Part shown: piece after piece, positions 15,311-23,859 of the stretch | How positions within the stretch are numbered: the first letter of the stretch is position 1 | How the letters are laid out: each line of letters begins with the position of its first letter | Assembly: GCF_011057975.1 (NCBI RefSeq) | Contig: NZ_CP049109.1 | Coordinates: 2,697,001 to 2,761,000, forward strand | DNA from: Sphingosinithalassobacter tenebrarum | GTDB lineage: Bacteria; Pseudomonadota; Alphaproteobacteria; Sphingomonadales; Sphingomonadaceae | Direction: 5' to 3' | DNA: 64,000 nucleotides | The notes under the pieces: generated by a model | The model's input: the letters and a program-made list of their open reading frames with translations, nothing else | Told to the model about the DNA's origin: nothing | The model's database searches: none | Translations under genes and position numbers: made by a program

Positions 15311-15490
15311 ATGGCAGAGAAATTCGAGCGTCATCGCCAACCCTGGCGACAGGATGAAATCCAGAAGCTGCACACGCTGGCGGGCAAGGGAATGGCACTC
15401 AAGGCCATTGCCAAGGCACTGACGCGCAGCGAGGAGTCGGTGAAGGATCGCGCCCGCGCCGACGGGCTGAAGATCGCAAAGCTGCGCTGA
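15311..15490 (+). CDS. small SANT/Myb-like helix-turn-helix protein
   Basis: A 59-residue basic protein: WRQDEIQKLHTLAGKGMALK followed by AIAKALTRSEESVKDRA, the three-helix pattern of SANT/Myb-like or resolvase-type DNA-binding domains that test for a Trp-spaced first helix. AGGGG lies upstream of the ATG. It follows the deoxyhypusine-synthase-like gene by 24 bp and may be co-transcribed. A regulatory role is inferred. Confidence 0.72.
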   Translation: MAEKFERHRQPWRQDEIQKLHTLAGKGMALKAIAKALTRSEESVKDRARADGLKIAKLR

Positions 15491-15586
15491 TCGCCCGCGA
15501 AATCGTCGATTAATTTTACAGTAACCGCATCCCCCGCAGGGCCGTTAACCATTGTCCCTGGGCTCTGCGGGGGATTTTCCCGATTC

Positions 15587-15602
15587 TGGCCCGATGCGTG
15601 CG
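15587..15602 (+). promoter_or_regulatory. candidate sigma-54 promoter of the PEP-CTERM gene
   Basis: The sequence TGGCCCGATGCGTGCG matches the -24/-12 pattern, with GG and GC exactly ten bases apart, ending 36 bp before the ATG at 15639. PEP-CTERM genes in proteobacteria are commonly driven by sigma-54 together with the PrsK/PrsR pair, which is not in this window. The -12 element reads GTGC instead of TTGC, so this is a candidate only. Confidence 0.4.
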
Positions 15603-15638
15603 TGGTGCATCCCGATGAATTCAAGCGGGAGGCAATAG

Positions 15639-15872
15639 ATGCGTCACATCCTCAATCTCAGCGCCGCGGCCGTGCTCGCGACGATGGCTATGCCGGGCAT
15701 CGCGCAGGCCAACGACACCCCGCCGCCGAGCAGCACGCCGGGTGGCGGCGGCCAGGGCGGGCATGGCGGCGGATCGCCGACGTCTGTGCCCGAACCGGGC
15801 ACGCTGGGCCTGCTGGGCGGCGGCATCGTCGCCGTGGCGATCGCGCGCCGCGCGCGTCGCAAGAAGGGCTAA
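15639..15872 (+). CDS. small PEP-CTERM sorting-domain protein (exosortase substrate)
   Basis: A 77-residue exported protein. A signal peptide (about residues 1-25, ending MPGIAQAN) is followed by a Gly/Pro/Ser-rich linker of about 22 residues. The C-terminal sorting signal is VPEPGTLGLLGGG, a hydrophobic helix and a basic tail RRARRKKG. Exosortase is thought to cut at the PEP motif. GGGAGG stands before the ATG. The mature part is almost only linker, so the protein may be a glycosylated or structural extracellular peptide. It sits beside the XrtA cluster, with its own likely promoter. Confidence 0.93.
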   Translation: MRHILNLSAAAVLATMAMPGIAQANDTPPPSSTPGGGGQGGHGGGSPTSVPEPGTLGLLGGGIVAVAIARRARRKKG

Positions 15873-15888
15873 GCTCTCTCCCTTCCTC

Positions 15889-15974
15889 CGTTCGGGCTGA
15901 GCCTGTCGAAGCCCGTCTTTCCGCCGGCGCTCCGCCTGTGGAAACCCGCCCTTCGACAAGCTCAGGACCAACGG
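15889..15974. repeat. family B inverted repeat, copy 2
   Basis: Arms CGTTCGGGCTGAGCCTGTCG and the inverted CTTCGACAAGCTCAGGACCA lie between the convergent PEP-CTERM gene and the amidotransferase gene. The inner part is unrelated to copy 1. The position between two convergent stops would suit a bidirectional terminator. Confidence 0.8.
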
Positions 15975-15992
15975 TGGTGGATGGGGTGCCCC

Positions 15993-17885
15993 CTAACCGA
16001 ACAGCCGCGTCATGCTGCGTTCGAGCATCAGCAGCTGCCATAACGTGCGGCCGTGCTCGGCGCGGCCGGCGCGGTGGTCGGCGGCGATGCGTTCGATTGC
16101 CTTCAGATCGAACCAGCCGGTCTGCGCAAGGAACCGCGATTTGGGCAGCGCCGCCGCCTCTTCGGCAAGCGCCTTGCGGAACCAGGCGGAAACCGGCGTG
16201 ACGAACCCCATTTTCGGCCGGTAGAGGATTTCCTTGGGCAGCCAGGGTTCGAGCGCCTTCTTCATCAGCCACTTGCCCTGCCCCGCGCGGATGCGCAGCG
16301 AAGGCGGCAGCGTCGCGGCGAACTGCACCAGCCGATAGTCGAGCAACGGCTCGCGCGCCTCAAGGCTGACGGCCATGCTCGTCCGGTCGATCTTGGTCAG
16401 GATGTCGCCGGGCAGCCAGTGGCGGAAATCGGCATATTGCGCGCGATCGAGCCCGTCGCGCGCGGGCGCCTGCCGCATCGTGTCGATATAGCGTTTCTCG
16501 GCAAAATGCCCGTCGAGCGCGCGGCGCGCGCCGTCAGTGTAAAGCGCGCCGCGCAATTCGGGGCGGGTGACGCCGACGGACTTGGGATAGGCGAATTCGC
16601 CGCCCTCGGCGAGTGCGAGCAACGTCGTCTTGGCGCGGAACGGGCGCGGCGCCCAGTCCGCCTTGGGATAGAGCCGCCCGAGCGTGCCGAAGATCGGCCC
16701 GCGCAGATTTTCGGGCACCAGGCCGCGCACCCGCTCCTCGGCCGCGTGGAAGCGATAGCGGCGGTATCCGGCGAAGCTCTCGTCGGCGCCGTCGCCAGAC
16801 AGCGCCACCGTCACCGTTTCGCGCGCAAGCTGGCAGACACGATAGGTGGGCAGCGCCGAAGCATCGGCAAAGGGCTCGTCGAACGCGCCGACGAGTGTGT
16901 CGATGAGCGCGAAATCGTCGGCGGCGACGGTTCGGGTGTTGTGGCGCGTGGCGAAGCGTTCGGCGATCAGCTTCGCATGTGCGGTTTCGTCATAGCCTGC
17001 TTCGTCGAAGCCGATGGTGCAGGTCTTGACCGCCGCCTTGCTCGCTTCGGCCATCAGCGCCACCACCGCCGAACTGTCGACCCCGCCCGACAGGAAGGCG
17101 CCGAGCGGCACATCGGCGATCATCCGCGAACGCACCGCCTCGCGCATATGCTCGATCAGTTCGGCTTCGAGATCGGCGGGCTTGCCCTTGGCGCGGTGCG
17201 AGAAATCCAGATCGAACCATTTGCGCGGCTGCGGCACCGGCTTGCCGCGTTCGAGCAGCAGGAAATGTCCGGCCGGGAGCTTCTTGACGCCTGCGACGAT
17301 GCAGGCATCGTCGGGGACATAGCCAAGGCCGAGATAATCCTCGACCGCGTGGAAATCGGCAGCGCGGCGGACGAGCGGATGCGCGAGCAGGCTCTTGAGC
17401 TCCGATCCGAAGGCGACGGCGCCGTCGGAAAGTTCGGCATAGTGGAGCGGTTTCACGCCGAACCGGTCGCGCGCAAGGAACAGGCTGCGTGCGGCGACAT
17501 CGTAAACCGCGAAGGCGAACATGCCGTTCAGCCGCCGCAGCATGTCCGGCCCCCAGGCGCGCCAGCCGTGGAGCAGCACCTCGGTGTCGCTATGCGTTTC
17601 GAAGCTGGCGCCGAGCGCTTCGAGTTCGGCGCGGACTTCCATGAAGTTGTAGATTTCGCCGTTGAACACAGTGACGACGCCGCCATCGGGCGTCGCCATC
17701 GGCTGCGATCCGGTGGCGAGATCGATGATCGACAGGCGGCGATGGCCCAGGCCCACACCAGCCTGCGTCCACACGCCCGATCCGTCCGGCCCGCGATGCG
17801 CCTGCGCGTCGCTCATCGCGGCGATGCGGGCGGGATCGACCGGCTTGGGCGTCCGGGGATAATAGAGGCCGGCTATGCCGCACAT
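15993..17885 (-). CDS. XrtA-system amidotransferase (asparagine synthase type)
   Basis: A 630-residue glutamine-dependent amidotransferase. Cys2 of MCGIAGLYY is the N-terminal nucleophile of the glutaminase domain after Met removal; RGPDG and FNGEIYNF are further glutaminase motifs. The synthetase domain has the SGGVDSS ATP-pyrophosphatase loop. It matches the exosortase-associated amidotransferase family (TIGR03108 from memory), which probably amidates a sugar or sugar acid in the exopolysaccharide rather than making free asparagine. It is the last gene of the minus-strand XrtA series, 64 bp after xrtA. Confidence 0.9.
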   Translation of the reverse strand: MCGIAGLYYPRTPKPVDPARIAAMSDAQAHRGPDGSGVWTQAGVGLGHRRLSIIDLATGSQPMATPDGGVVTVFNGEIYNFMEVRAELEALGASFETHSDTEVLLHGWRAWGPDMLRRLNGMFAFAVYDVAARSLFLARDRFGVKPLHYAELSDGAVAFGSELKSLLAHPLVRRAADFHAVEDYLGLGYVPDDACIVAGVKKLPAGHFLLLERGKPVPQPRKWFDLDFSHRAKGKPADLEAELIEHMREAVRSRMIADVPLGAFLSGGVDSSAVVALMAEASKAAVKTCTIGFDEAGYDETAHAKLIAERFATRHNTRTVAADDFALIDTLVGAFDEPFADASALPTYRVCQLARETVTVALSGDGADESFAGYRRYRFHAAEERVRGLVPENLRGPIFGTLGRLYPKADWAPRPFRAKTTLLALAEGGEFAYPKSVGVTRPELRGALYTDGARRALDGHFAEKRYIDTMRQAPARDGLDRAQYADFRHWLPGDILTKIDRTSMAVSLEAREPLLDYRLVQFAATLPPSLRIRAGQGKWLMKKALEPWLPKEILYRPKMGFVTPVSAWFRKALAEEAAALPKSRFLAQTGWFDLKAIERIAADHRAGRAEHGRTLWQLLMLERSMTRLFG

Positions 17886-17949
17886 GTGATCCGCGCCCCC
17901 TTCCCTGCCGCTGGCGATTTCCCGCAGCTAGGCGAGCGCGGCGCCGCGA

Positions 17950-19485
17950 TCAACGGCCGCTCGCGACTCGATCCGCCAATGCGTCGACCGGCCCCGCCGC
18001 CGCGACGAAGCGCTCGAGCGCGGCGCGGCTGTCCCCATCGCCGCGTTCGGCCGAGACCAGCACCGCCACTGCCGTCTGGTCGCCGCCGAGCAACTTCGCC
18101 TTGAGAGTCGCCAGCTTGGCGCGGCTGTCGCTGCCGGTCAGCACACCGCCGACGCGATACCAGGTCACGGTTTCGCGCTCGACCGGGCCGGGCGCGCGCA
18201 TGCGTATCGCGAACCCGCCGTCGAGCGGGCGGAGCGTTTCCACGCGTAGCCAGCGATCGTCCTCGCGGATCGCGCCCTGGCCGAAGCCGACCAGTTCCTT
18301 GCCGTCATGCTGGCTGCCATAGACAGCGACGGCGAGATCGACCGTTGCACCCGATGCATCGCGATAGCGGCCGTGAAGGGTGTGATCGGCAGTCGGATAA
18401 TGAGGCGACCATGCCGCGCGATCGGACAAGGGAACGCGCTCCCACCCCGGAATTTCGGGCAAGGTCATGCTTGCGGGAAGATCGCTCGCCCGCGCATCGA
18501 CGACATGGCCGAGCGCGAGAAACAGGCTCGCCCCCGCCAGCACCAGCAGCCCGGCAACGGGCGCTTCGGCGCGGCGACGAACGGGCGACTGCAGCGCGGC
18601 GGGATCGAACCAGGGCGCGTCGGGATCGCGATCGAACCAGCGCCAGCCGATCGCCAGCACCGCCGCCATGACGAGCGCGAAGAAGAACCAGCCATAGACG
18701 ATATGATCGAACCCGGTGGCGGCCTCGACCGAGGTCATCCACGCGGCATAGATCGTGCCGAAAGCGCGCACCGCATTGGCCAGGATCGGCACGATCAGCG
18801 CCATCGCCATGAACGCGATACGGCGGCGCCATGCGACGTAGCAGACATTGGCGACCAGCGTGCCATAGGCGAGCATGGCGATCACGAACTTGGCCCCCGA
18901 GCACGCCTCGGCGACTTCGAAATAGCCGTTGGGCGTCGTGATCAACACACCGTCGCTCACCGCCGGAACGCCCGCAAGGTGCAGCAGCGGCATCACCATC
19001 TTCGCGGTAAGATCCTGCAGCGGCTCCTGCATGCCTTCGCCGAACGGCACGAGAAACAGCAGATAGGCGATCGGAAACAGCAGCGCGCGCGCCACATTGG
19101 GGCCGAGCACGGTCACCACCGCCCCCTGCAGCATCAACACCAGGCCCAGATGCCGCGCCAGCGCGACTTCCGCCGCTTCGCCGAGCAGCCAGCCGAACCC
19201 GCCGACCGCGACAAGCGCCAGACCGGGCAGCCATCCTTCCGGCCTGACCAGCGCCAGCTCGCGCCGACGCTGCCACACCAGCCAGCCGACCACCGGCAGA
19301 ATGAACAGGCAGTGGCCGAAGGTGGTGTTGGTCCAGTAGATCGTCGCGAGATCGCCGACATCGCGCGCGAACAGGATGAGCAGCGTCGCCCAGACGCCGC
19401 CCAGCACCAGCGCGTGGCGCCGCCAGCGCGCGTCGAACCCGCTTTTCGCGGACTCGAAATGGCCGGAGGATAAAGCGACCGTCAT
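17950..19485 (-). CDS. xrtA: exosortase A fused to EpsI domain
   Basis: A 511-residue inner-membrane protein. The N-terminal 290 residues have about eight transmembrane helices with the exosortase active-site residues C195 (EACSGAKF), R240 (NAVRAFG) and H261 (GFDHIVYG). Residues about 305-511 are a periplasmic EpsI-type domain after one more helix. It should cleave PEP-CTERM signals such as that of the protein at 15639 and attach the product at the cell surface. The gene overlaps the glycosyltransferase by four bases (ATGA). Confidence 0.95.
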   Translation of the reverse strand: MTVALSSGHFESAKSGFDARWRRHALVLGGVWATLLILFARDVGDLATIYWTNTTFGHCLFILPVVGWLVWQRRRELALVRPEGWLPGLALVAVGGFGWLLGEAAEVALARHLGLVLMLQGAVVTVLGPNVARALLFPIAYLLFLVPFGEGMQEPLQDLTAKMVMPLLHLAGVPAVSDGVLITTPNGYFEVAEACSGAKFVIAMLAYGTLVANVCYVAWRRRIAFMAMALIVPILANAVRAFGTIYAAWMTSVEAATGFDHIVYGWFFFALVMAAVLAIGWRWFDRDPDAPWFDPAALQSPVRRRAEAPVAGLLVLAGASLFLALGHVVDARASDLPASMTLPEIPGWERVPLSDRAAWSPHYPTADHTLHGRYRDASGATVDLAVAVYGSQHDGKELVGFGQGAIREDDRWLRVETLRPLDGGFAIRMRAPGPVERETVTWYRVGGVLTGSDSRAKLATLKAKLLGGDQTAVAVLVSAERGDGDSRAALERFVAAAGPVDALADRVASGR

Positions 19486-20696
19486 GCCGCCGCCGTCGAA
19501 CGGCCCGCGGAGCGGCCCGTCAGCCCGAGCAGCTCGTCGAGCGGGGCCAGCCGGGCGTCCCAGCTATAGCGTTGCTGCATCCGCTCGCGTGCCGAAGCGC
19601 CCAGTTCGGCGGCCTTGCGTGGATCGGAAAGGAGTTCGTCGATCGCTTCCGCCATTTCGCCGACGCTCGATCCGACACGGATCGTGCCGCCATGATCGAT
19701 GCCCTGCGCGGCATCGCCCGTCGCGACCACGGGCCGTGCCATCGCCATCGCCTCGAGCACCTTGTTCTGCACGCCGCGCGCGATCTTGAGCGGCGCGACC
19801 GCGACCGAGGCGGCGGCCAGCCAGCCGCGAACGTCCGCGACTTCGCCGGTCACGACGACGCCCGGCTCCTTGCCCAGCGCCTTGACCGCATCGGTGGGAT
19901 TGCGGCCGACAATCGCGAACCGCACATCGGGGTGCGACACGCGGATATGCGGCCAGACGGTGCGGACGAACCACTCCACGCCTTCGACATTGGGGCGATA
20001 GTCCATCTGGCCGGTGAAGACGATCAACGGCCCCATCGAGTCGATCCGCTTGAACTGCGCGGCGGGATCGTAAAATTCGGTGTCGATGCCGTTTTCCACG
20101 GCATATACCCGCTCGGCGCCGGTGCGCTTGCGGAACAAGGCCGCTTCGGCCTCGCTGACGAACAGGCTGGCGTCGGCGCGCGCCGCGACCTGACGTTCGA
20201 ATTGCTGGAGCAGCCGCGCCTCGCGCGCGAACATCCAGCTTTTCAGCCCCTTCGAGCTTTGCGCATAGGCTTCGAACTTCGCCGAATCCATGTCGACGAA
20301 ATCCATGATGACACGCTGGCGCGGGCGCGCGGGCAGATATTGCGCCATCTGGCCGGAAAAGACGAAGATCGTGTCGATCGCATGCCGGGCAAGGATGTTG
20401 TCCACCGATTGCTGCAGCGATTCATTCTGGAAGGACGTCAGCGATACCGGCCGATGCGTCAGCAGCGACTGCACCCCGGCCGCAAGCTGCGGCTTGGAAC
20501 GCCAGACGATCGAGCGATTGCCGGTAAAGGGCGCGAGCCCGCCCTTGCGCTTCAGATCCTCCGAGCGATCGGCAAAGGCGATCAGATGCACCCGCTTCTT
20601 GCGCGAGAGATATTTGAGGATGTTGAACCCGCGAATCTTGTCGCCGCGATCGGGCGGATAGGGAATCCGGTGCGCGAGAAAGAGAATGTCGCCCAT
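19482..20696 (-). CDS. XrtA/PEP-CTERM system glycosyltransferase (TIGR03087-like)
   Basis: A 404-residue GT-B fold enzyme of the GT4 type. The N-terminus FLAHRIPYPPDRGDKIRGFN is the hallmark of the exosortase-associated family. The donor-binding half carries FTGQMDYRPNVEG and the late acidic motif KVLEAMAMARPVVAT. It would add a sugar to the growing lipid-linked repeat unit in the cytoplasm. It overlaps xrtA by four bases and the FemAB gene by one (TGATG). Confidence 0.92.
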   Translation of the reverse strand: MGDILFLAHRIPYPPDRGDKIRGFNILKYLSRKKRVHLIAFADRSEDLKRKGGLAPFTGNRSIVWRSKPQLAAGVQSLLTHRPVSLTSFQNESLQQSVDNILARHAIDTIFVFSGQMAQYLPARPRQRVIMDFVDMDSAKFEAYAQSSKGLKSWMFAREARLLQQFERQVAARADASLFVSEAEAALFRKRTGAERVYAVENGIDTEFYDPAAQFKRIDSMGPLIVFTGQMDYRPNVEGVEWFVRTVWPHIRVSHPDVRFAIVGRNPTDAVKALGKEPGVVVTGEVADVRGWLAAASVAVAPLKIARGVQNKVLEAMAMARPVVATGDAAQGIDHGGTIRVGSSVGEMAEAIDELLSDPRKAAELGASARERMQQRYSWDARLAPLDELLGLTGRSAGRSTAAA

Positions 20697-21769
20697 CAGC
20701 CGAGCCCCCGCGAAATCCAGGGGCCGAGACGATTGGCGAGCGCGAGCGGCAGCCGTTGCCAGGCAGCGACCTGAAGCCGGTATTTGGGGCTGAGCGGATT
20801 GATCTCACGCGGTGCTTCACCGTCGCGGGCGCGCTTGAAATAGGTGAGCGGCTGCGGATCGAAACCCCAGTTCTTCTTGAACGCGGCAGCGCCGGTGCCG
20901 ACCTTCGACCGGCCGAAGTCGAACCGCGTGCAGCCGCGCTCGCGCGCATGCTGCATCAGCGAAAAATACATCCGGTCATTGGCCCGCAGGGCACGCGCGG
21001 CATGCGTGCCGCCGCCCCAATAAGGATAGACCGTGCCGTTCCAATAGATACTCAACACACTCGCCACTGGCACATCAAGATGCCTGACTATCAGGATATC
21101 CGCCGAACTCCCAAATTCGCGCAGAACCTCTGAAAAGAGACCCCGGGGAAATACCGGAGTACCCAGGTTGCGAACCGATTCCGCGTAGACCCGATAGTGC
21201 GCCGCAGCGTCGGCTTCGTTACAGCCGACCGAAATTTCGAGATCGTTCGCCAGCGCCTTGCGGATTTCGGCACGCTGCTTGCGCGGCACTGCCTTCAGCT
21301 CGGCCTCCTCGTCCGGCGCCAGATCGCGTGCGAACCCGCAATAGCTGGTCGAATCCGCGTGCCAGCCGCCGCCCGGATGCGCGCCGCCGCGCAGTTCCAG
21401 CGTCGGGCAGCTCACGCTTTCGGCAAGCCGCCAGCCTGCCGCGGCGAGCGGTGCCACCGCGCCCGCGCCATCGGACAATATCCCGCCGCCGACGCCGAAC
21501 CCGGCCGATACCAGCGCGCGGCCGAACAGCGGCGAATGAACCTCGGTGAGCGGCAGCACGCCGACCAGCCGGTCCTCGCCGCGTTCGGCGATCAGATAAT
21601 GCGCTTTCTGTCCGCAGCCGCGCGCGACCGCGACGCTCCACGCCGGCAAATGGAACGGTGTGCCATCCGCATGATCGTGCACGAACGCGCCGATCCGCGC
21701 CCGCTCGATCGGGTCGGTCAGGTCCGCCTCGCGCACTGCGATCGTTCGGTTGAGCATCGGCGCGTTCAT
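20696..21769 (-). CDS. FemAB-like protein, XrtA/PEP-CTERM associated
   Basis: A 357-residue GNAT-fold protein of the FemAB/BioF2-like group. The recognisable core is VPRKQRAEIRKA in the middle, VASVLSIYWNGTVYPYWGGG, and the C-terminal DFGRSKVGTGAAAFKKNWGF block shared by exosortase-associated members (TIGR03019 from memory). It probably transfers an acyl or aminoacyl group to the polysaccharide. The ATG at 21769 overlaps the deacetylase stop (ATGA), which sets the start. Confidence 0.88.
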   Translation of the reverse strand: MNAPMLNRTIAVREADLTDPIERARIGAFVHDHADGTPFHLPAWSVAVARGCGQKAHYLIAERGEDRLVGVLPLTEVHSPLFGRALVSAGFGVGGGILSDGAGAVAPLAAAGWRLAESVSCPTLELRGGAHPGGGWHADSTSYCGFARDLAPDEEAELKAVPRKQRAEIRKALANDLEISVGCNEADAAAHYRVYAESVRNLGTPVFPRGLFSEVLREFGSSADILIVRHLDVPVASVLSIYWNGTVYPYWGGGTHAARALRANDRMYFSLMQHARERGCTRFDFGRSKVGTGAAAFKKNWGFDPQPLTYFKRARDGEAPREINPLSPKYRLQVAAWQRLPLALANRLGPWISRGLG

Positions 21770-22608
21770 GCCAGCCCCTCCGCCAGTCGCGCGACGACCC
21801 GGTCGGTACGCCCCCATTGGTGCCGTGCGATCAGCCCGGCGACCTTGCCGCGCATCGCGCCCAGCCGGGCATAGTGCCGCAGCTTCGATTTCAGCGGCGC
21901 GGCATCGACGCGCGGCTGACCGGGATCGATTTCCCAGGGATGGAAATAGAAGATCGCCGGCTGTCCCGCAGCGTTGGCGGCGCGCACCGCGCGATCGGTG
22001 ATCGCCGCCGGAAGCAGCCGGAAAAAGCCGCCGCCGGTCGTGATCTGGCGATTGAGCAGCCGCGCGGTCGTCACCGGCAGCTCGATCAGCGGCGAATCGG
22101 GCAGCGGGCGATAGGCGTGGTGCGGCGCATCGGGCACGCCGTAATGATCGTGGCGCAGCGGCGCGACGCTGGAGGAATAGGCATAGCCTTCCTCGGCAAG
22201 CACCTGGTGCGCCCAGGGCGTGCGCTTGTCGAAGGAAAAGCTCGGCGCGCGATAGCCGGTGACCTTCACGCCCGACGCATCCTCCAGCGCGGCGCGCGTG
22301 CGGGCGAGATCGCTGCGAAACTGTTCGGGGCCCATCGTGAAGACGCGCTGGTGATCCCAGCCGTGGCTGGCGATTTCATGCCCCGCCGCGGCGATGCGAC
22401 GGAGCAGCGCCGGATGCCGTTCGGCCACCCAGCCGAGCGTGAAAAACGTGCCATGCACGCCGCCGGCTGCGAACAGTTCGAGTACCGCATCGGTATTCGC
22501 CTCGACCCGGTCCTCGAGCGTCGGCCAGTCCTCACGTGCGATCACCGTTTCAAAGGCGCCGACGTGGAACCAGTCCTCGATATCGACCGAGAGGGCGTTG
22601 ACGACCAT
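21766..22608 (-). CDS. XrtA-system polysaccharide deacetylase
   Basis: A 280-residue NodB-type metal-dependent deacetylase. Its motifs are SVDIEDWFHV (the catalytic Asp pair), SHGWDHQRV (two metal-binding histidines) and YRAPSFSF. The C-terminal FHPWEIDPGQPR supplies the last catalytic histidine. These match the exosortase family TIGR03006. No signal peptide is visible, as is usual for this family. It lies 10 bp after the ATPase gene. Confidence 0.92.
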   Translation of the reverse strand: MVVNALSVDIEDWFHVGAFETVIAREDWPTLEDRVEANTDAVLELFAAGGVHGTFFTLGWVAERHPALLRRIAAAGHEIASHGWDHQRVFTMGPEQFRSDLARTRAALEDASGVKVTGYRAPSFSFDKRTPWAHQVLAEEGYAYSSSVAPLRHDHYGVPDAPHHAYRPLPDSPLIELPVTTARLLNRQITTGGGFFRLLPAAITDRAVRAANAAGQPAIFYFHPWEIDPGQPRVDAAPLKSKLRHYARLGAMRGKVAGLIARHQWGRTDRVVARLAEGLA

Positions 22609-22618
22609 CGCCGCTCCT

Positions 22619-23833
22619 TCAGGCCGCGTCGTCGCGCAACGACGAAATGTCGGGGCGGCGCGAATCGCTTTCGACCCAGTCGACCAGCAGCGTCAGCACG
22701 CGGCGCAGCACTTCGTCCTGCGACTGGAGCTGTGCTTCGAGCGCCTCGACTCGGCGGAGCAATGCGGGATTGTCGCCGCTCCCCTTCCCGGCGGGCGGCG
22801 GCGCGGGCGCCTGCGTGGCCGCAGCGCGGATCTCTTCAGGGCCGAGATTCAGCATTTCGTCGAGCGATGGCATCGCTGCGATACCGGCGCTCGATGCCGG
22901 CGGTGTCGGCTGCGGGGGCGTGGGTTCCGGGGGCGTCGGCTCGGGCGGCGGCGGCGGCGAAGCCGCGCTGGCCGCCTGCGCGGGTGCGGGTGCGGGTGCG
23001 GGGCGATGACCGGCGAAATCGGCGGTATCGCTGTCGAGATCGGCGATCACGGTTTCGATGTCCGGGCCGTGAAAGGTTTCGATCTGTTCGATCGCGCCGT
23101 ACAGCAGGACACGTGTGGCAAGCTGATTGAGCTTGCGCGGGCTGCCTCCCGACCAGCGGTACATCGCCGCGATCGCATCGTTGGTGAAACGCGGCTTGCC
23201 GCGCCAGCCGACCACCGACAGGCGATGGATCAGATAGGGTTCGACTTCGTCGGCATCCATCGCGCCGAGCTGGTGCATCGCAATGACGCGCTGGCGAAGC
23301 TGGTCGAGCCGCTGGTCGTAGAGCTGGTCGCGCAGTTCGGGCTGGCCGAGCAGGAATATCTGCAGCAGCGGATAGCCGCCTGCCTGAAAATTGGAGAGCA
23401 TCCGCAGCTCTTCGAGGCTTTCGATCGGCAGCGCCTGCGCCTCGTCGACGATCAGCAGGGTCCGCTTGCCGCTGCGCGCGACATTGTGCAGCCCCTTTTC
23501 GATGCCCGAAAGCATCGCCGCCTTGGACTGGCCGGCGACCTCGAGGCCAAGGCCCGAGGCGACGGTGCGCAGCAGGTCTTCGGCCGGCAGCTGCGTCGAA
23601 ACGATCTTGATGACGTTCAGCCGCTCGGCGTCCACCTGCGCCAGCAGATGGCCCATCAGCGTGGTCTTGCCCGCACCGGGCTCGCCGGTGATCACGACGA
23701 ACCCCTCGCCCTGGCTCAGGCCATAGCCGAGATAGGCCATCGCCTTGCGGTGCGTGGCCGTATCGAACCAGAATTTCGGATCGGGCGTCAGCTGGAACGG
23801 CCGGCCGCTCAATCCGTAGTGATCGTCGTACAT
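22619..23833 (-). CDS. XrtA-associated AAA ATPase
   Basis: A 404-residue ExeA/GspA-like ATPase (TIGR03015 type). It opens with the typical YGLSGRPFQLTPDPKFWF, has Walker A GEPGAGKTT at about 50-58, and Walker B LLIVDEAQAL. Residues about 275-330 form an Ala/Pro-rich linker with PEPTPP repeats, and the end is a predicted coiled coil. The role in assembly or regulation of the secretion complex is unknown. It is followed 10 bp on by the deacetylase. Confidence 0.92.
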   Translation of the reverse strand: MYDDHYGLSGRPFQLTPDPKFWFDTATHRKAMAYLGYGLSQGEGFVVITGEPGAGKTTLMGHLLAQVDAERLNVIKIVSTQLPAEDLLRTVASGLGLEVAGQSKAAMLSGIEKGLHNVARSGKRTLLIVDEAQALPIESLEELRMLSNFQAGGYPLLQIFLLGQPELRDQLYDQRLDQLRQRVIAMHQLGAMDADEVEPYLIHRLSVVGWRGKPRFTNDAIAAMYRWSGGSPRKLNQLATRVLLYGAIEQIETFHGPDIETVIADLDSDTADFAGHRPAPAPAPAQAASAASPPPPPEPTPPEPTPPQPTPPASSAGIAAMPSLDEMLNLGPEEIRAAATQAPAPPPAGKGSGDNPALLRRVEALEAQLQSQDEVLRRVLTLLVDWVESDSRRPDISSLRDDAA

Positions 23834-23859
23834 CCTCGTCTCCGCGGGATCGCTCCCGG

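Noticed and set aside
16053..18104. A 683-codon open frame on the plus strand
   Set aside because: It is antisense to the XrtA amidotransferase, whose catalytic cysteine and ATP-pyrophosphatase loop are intact.
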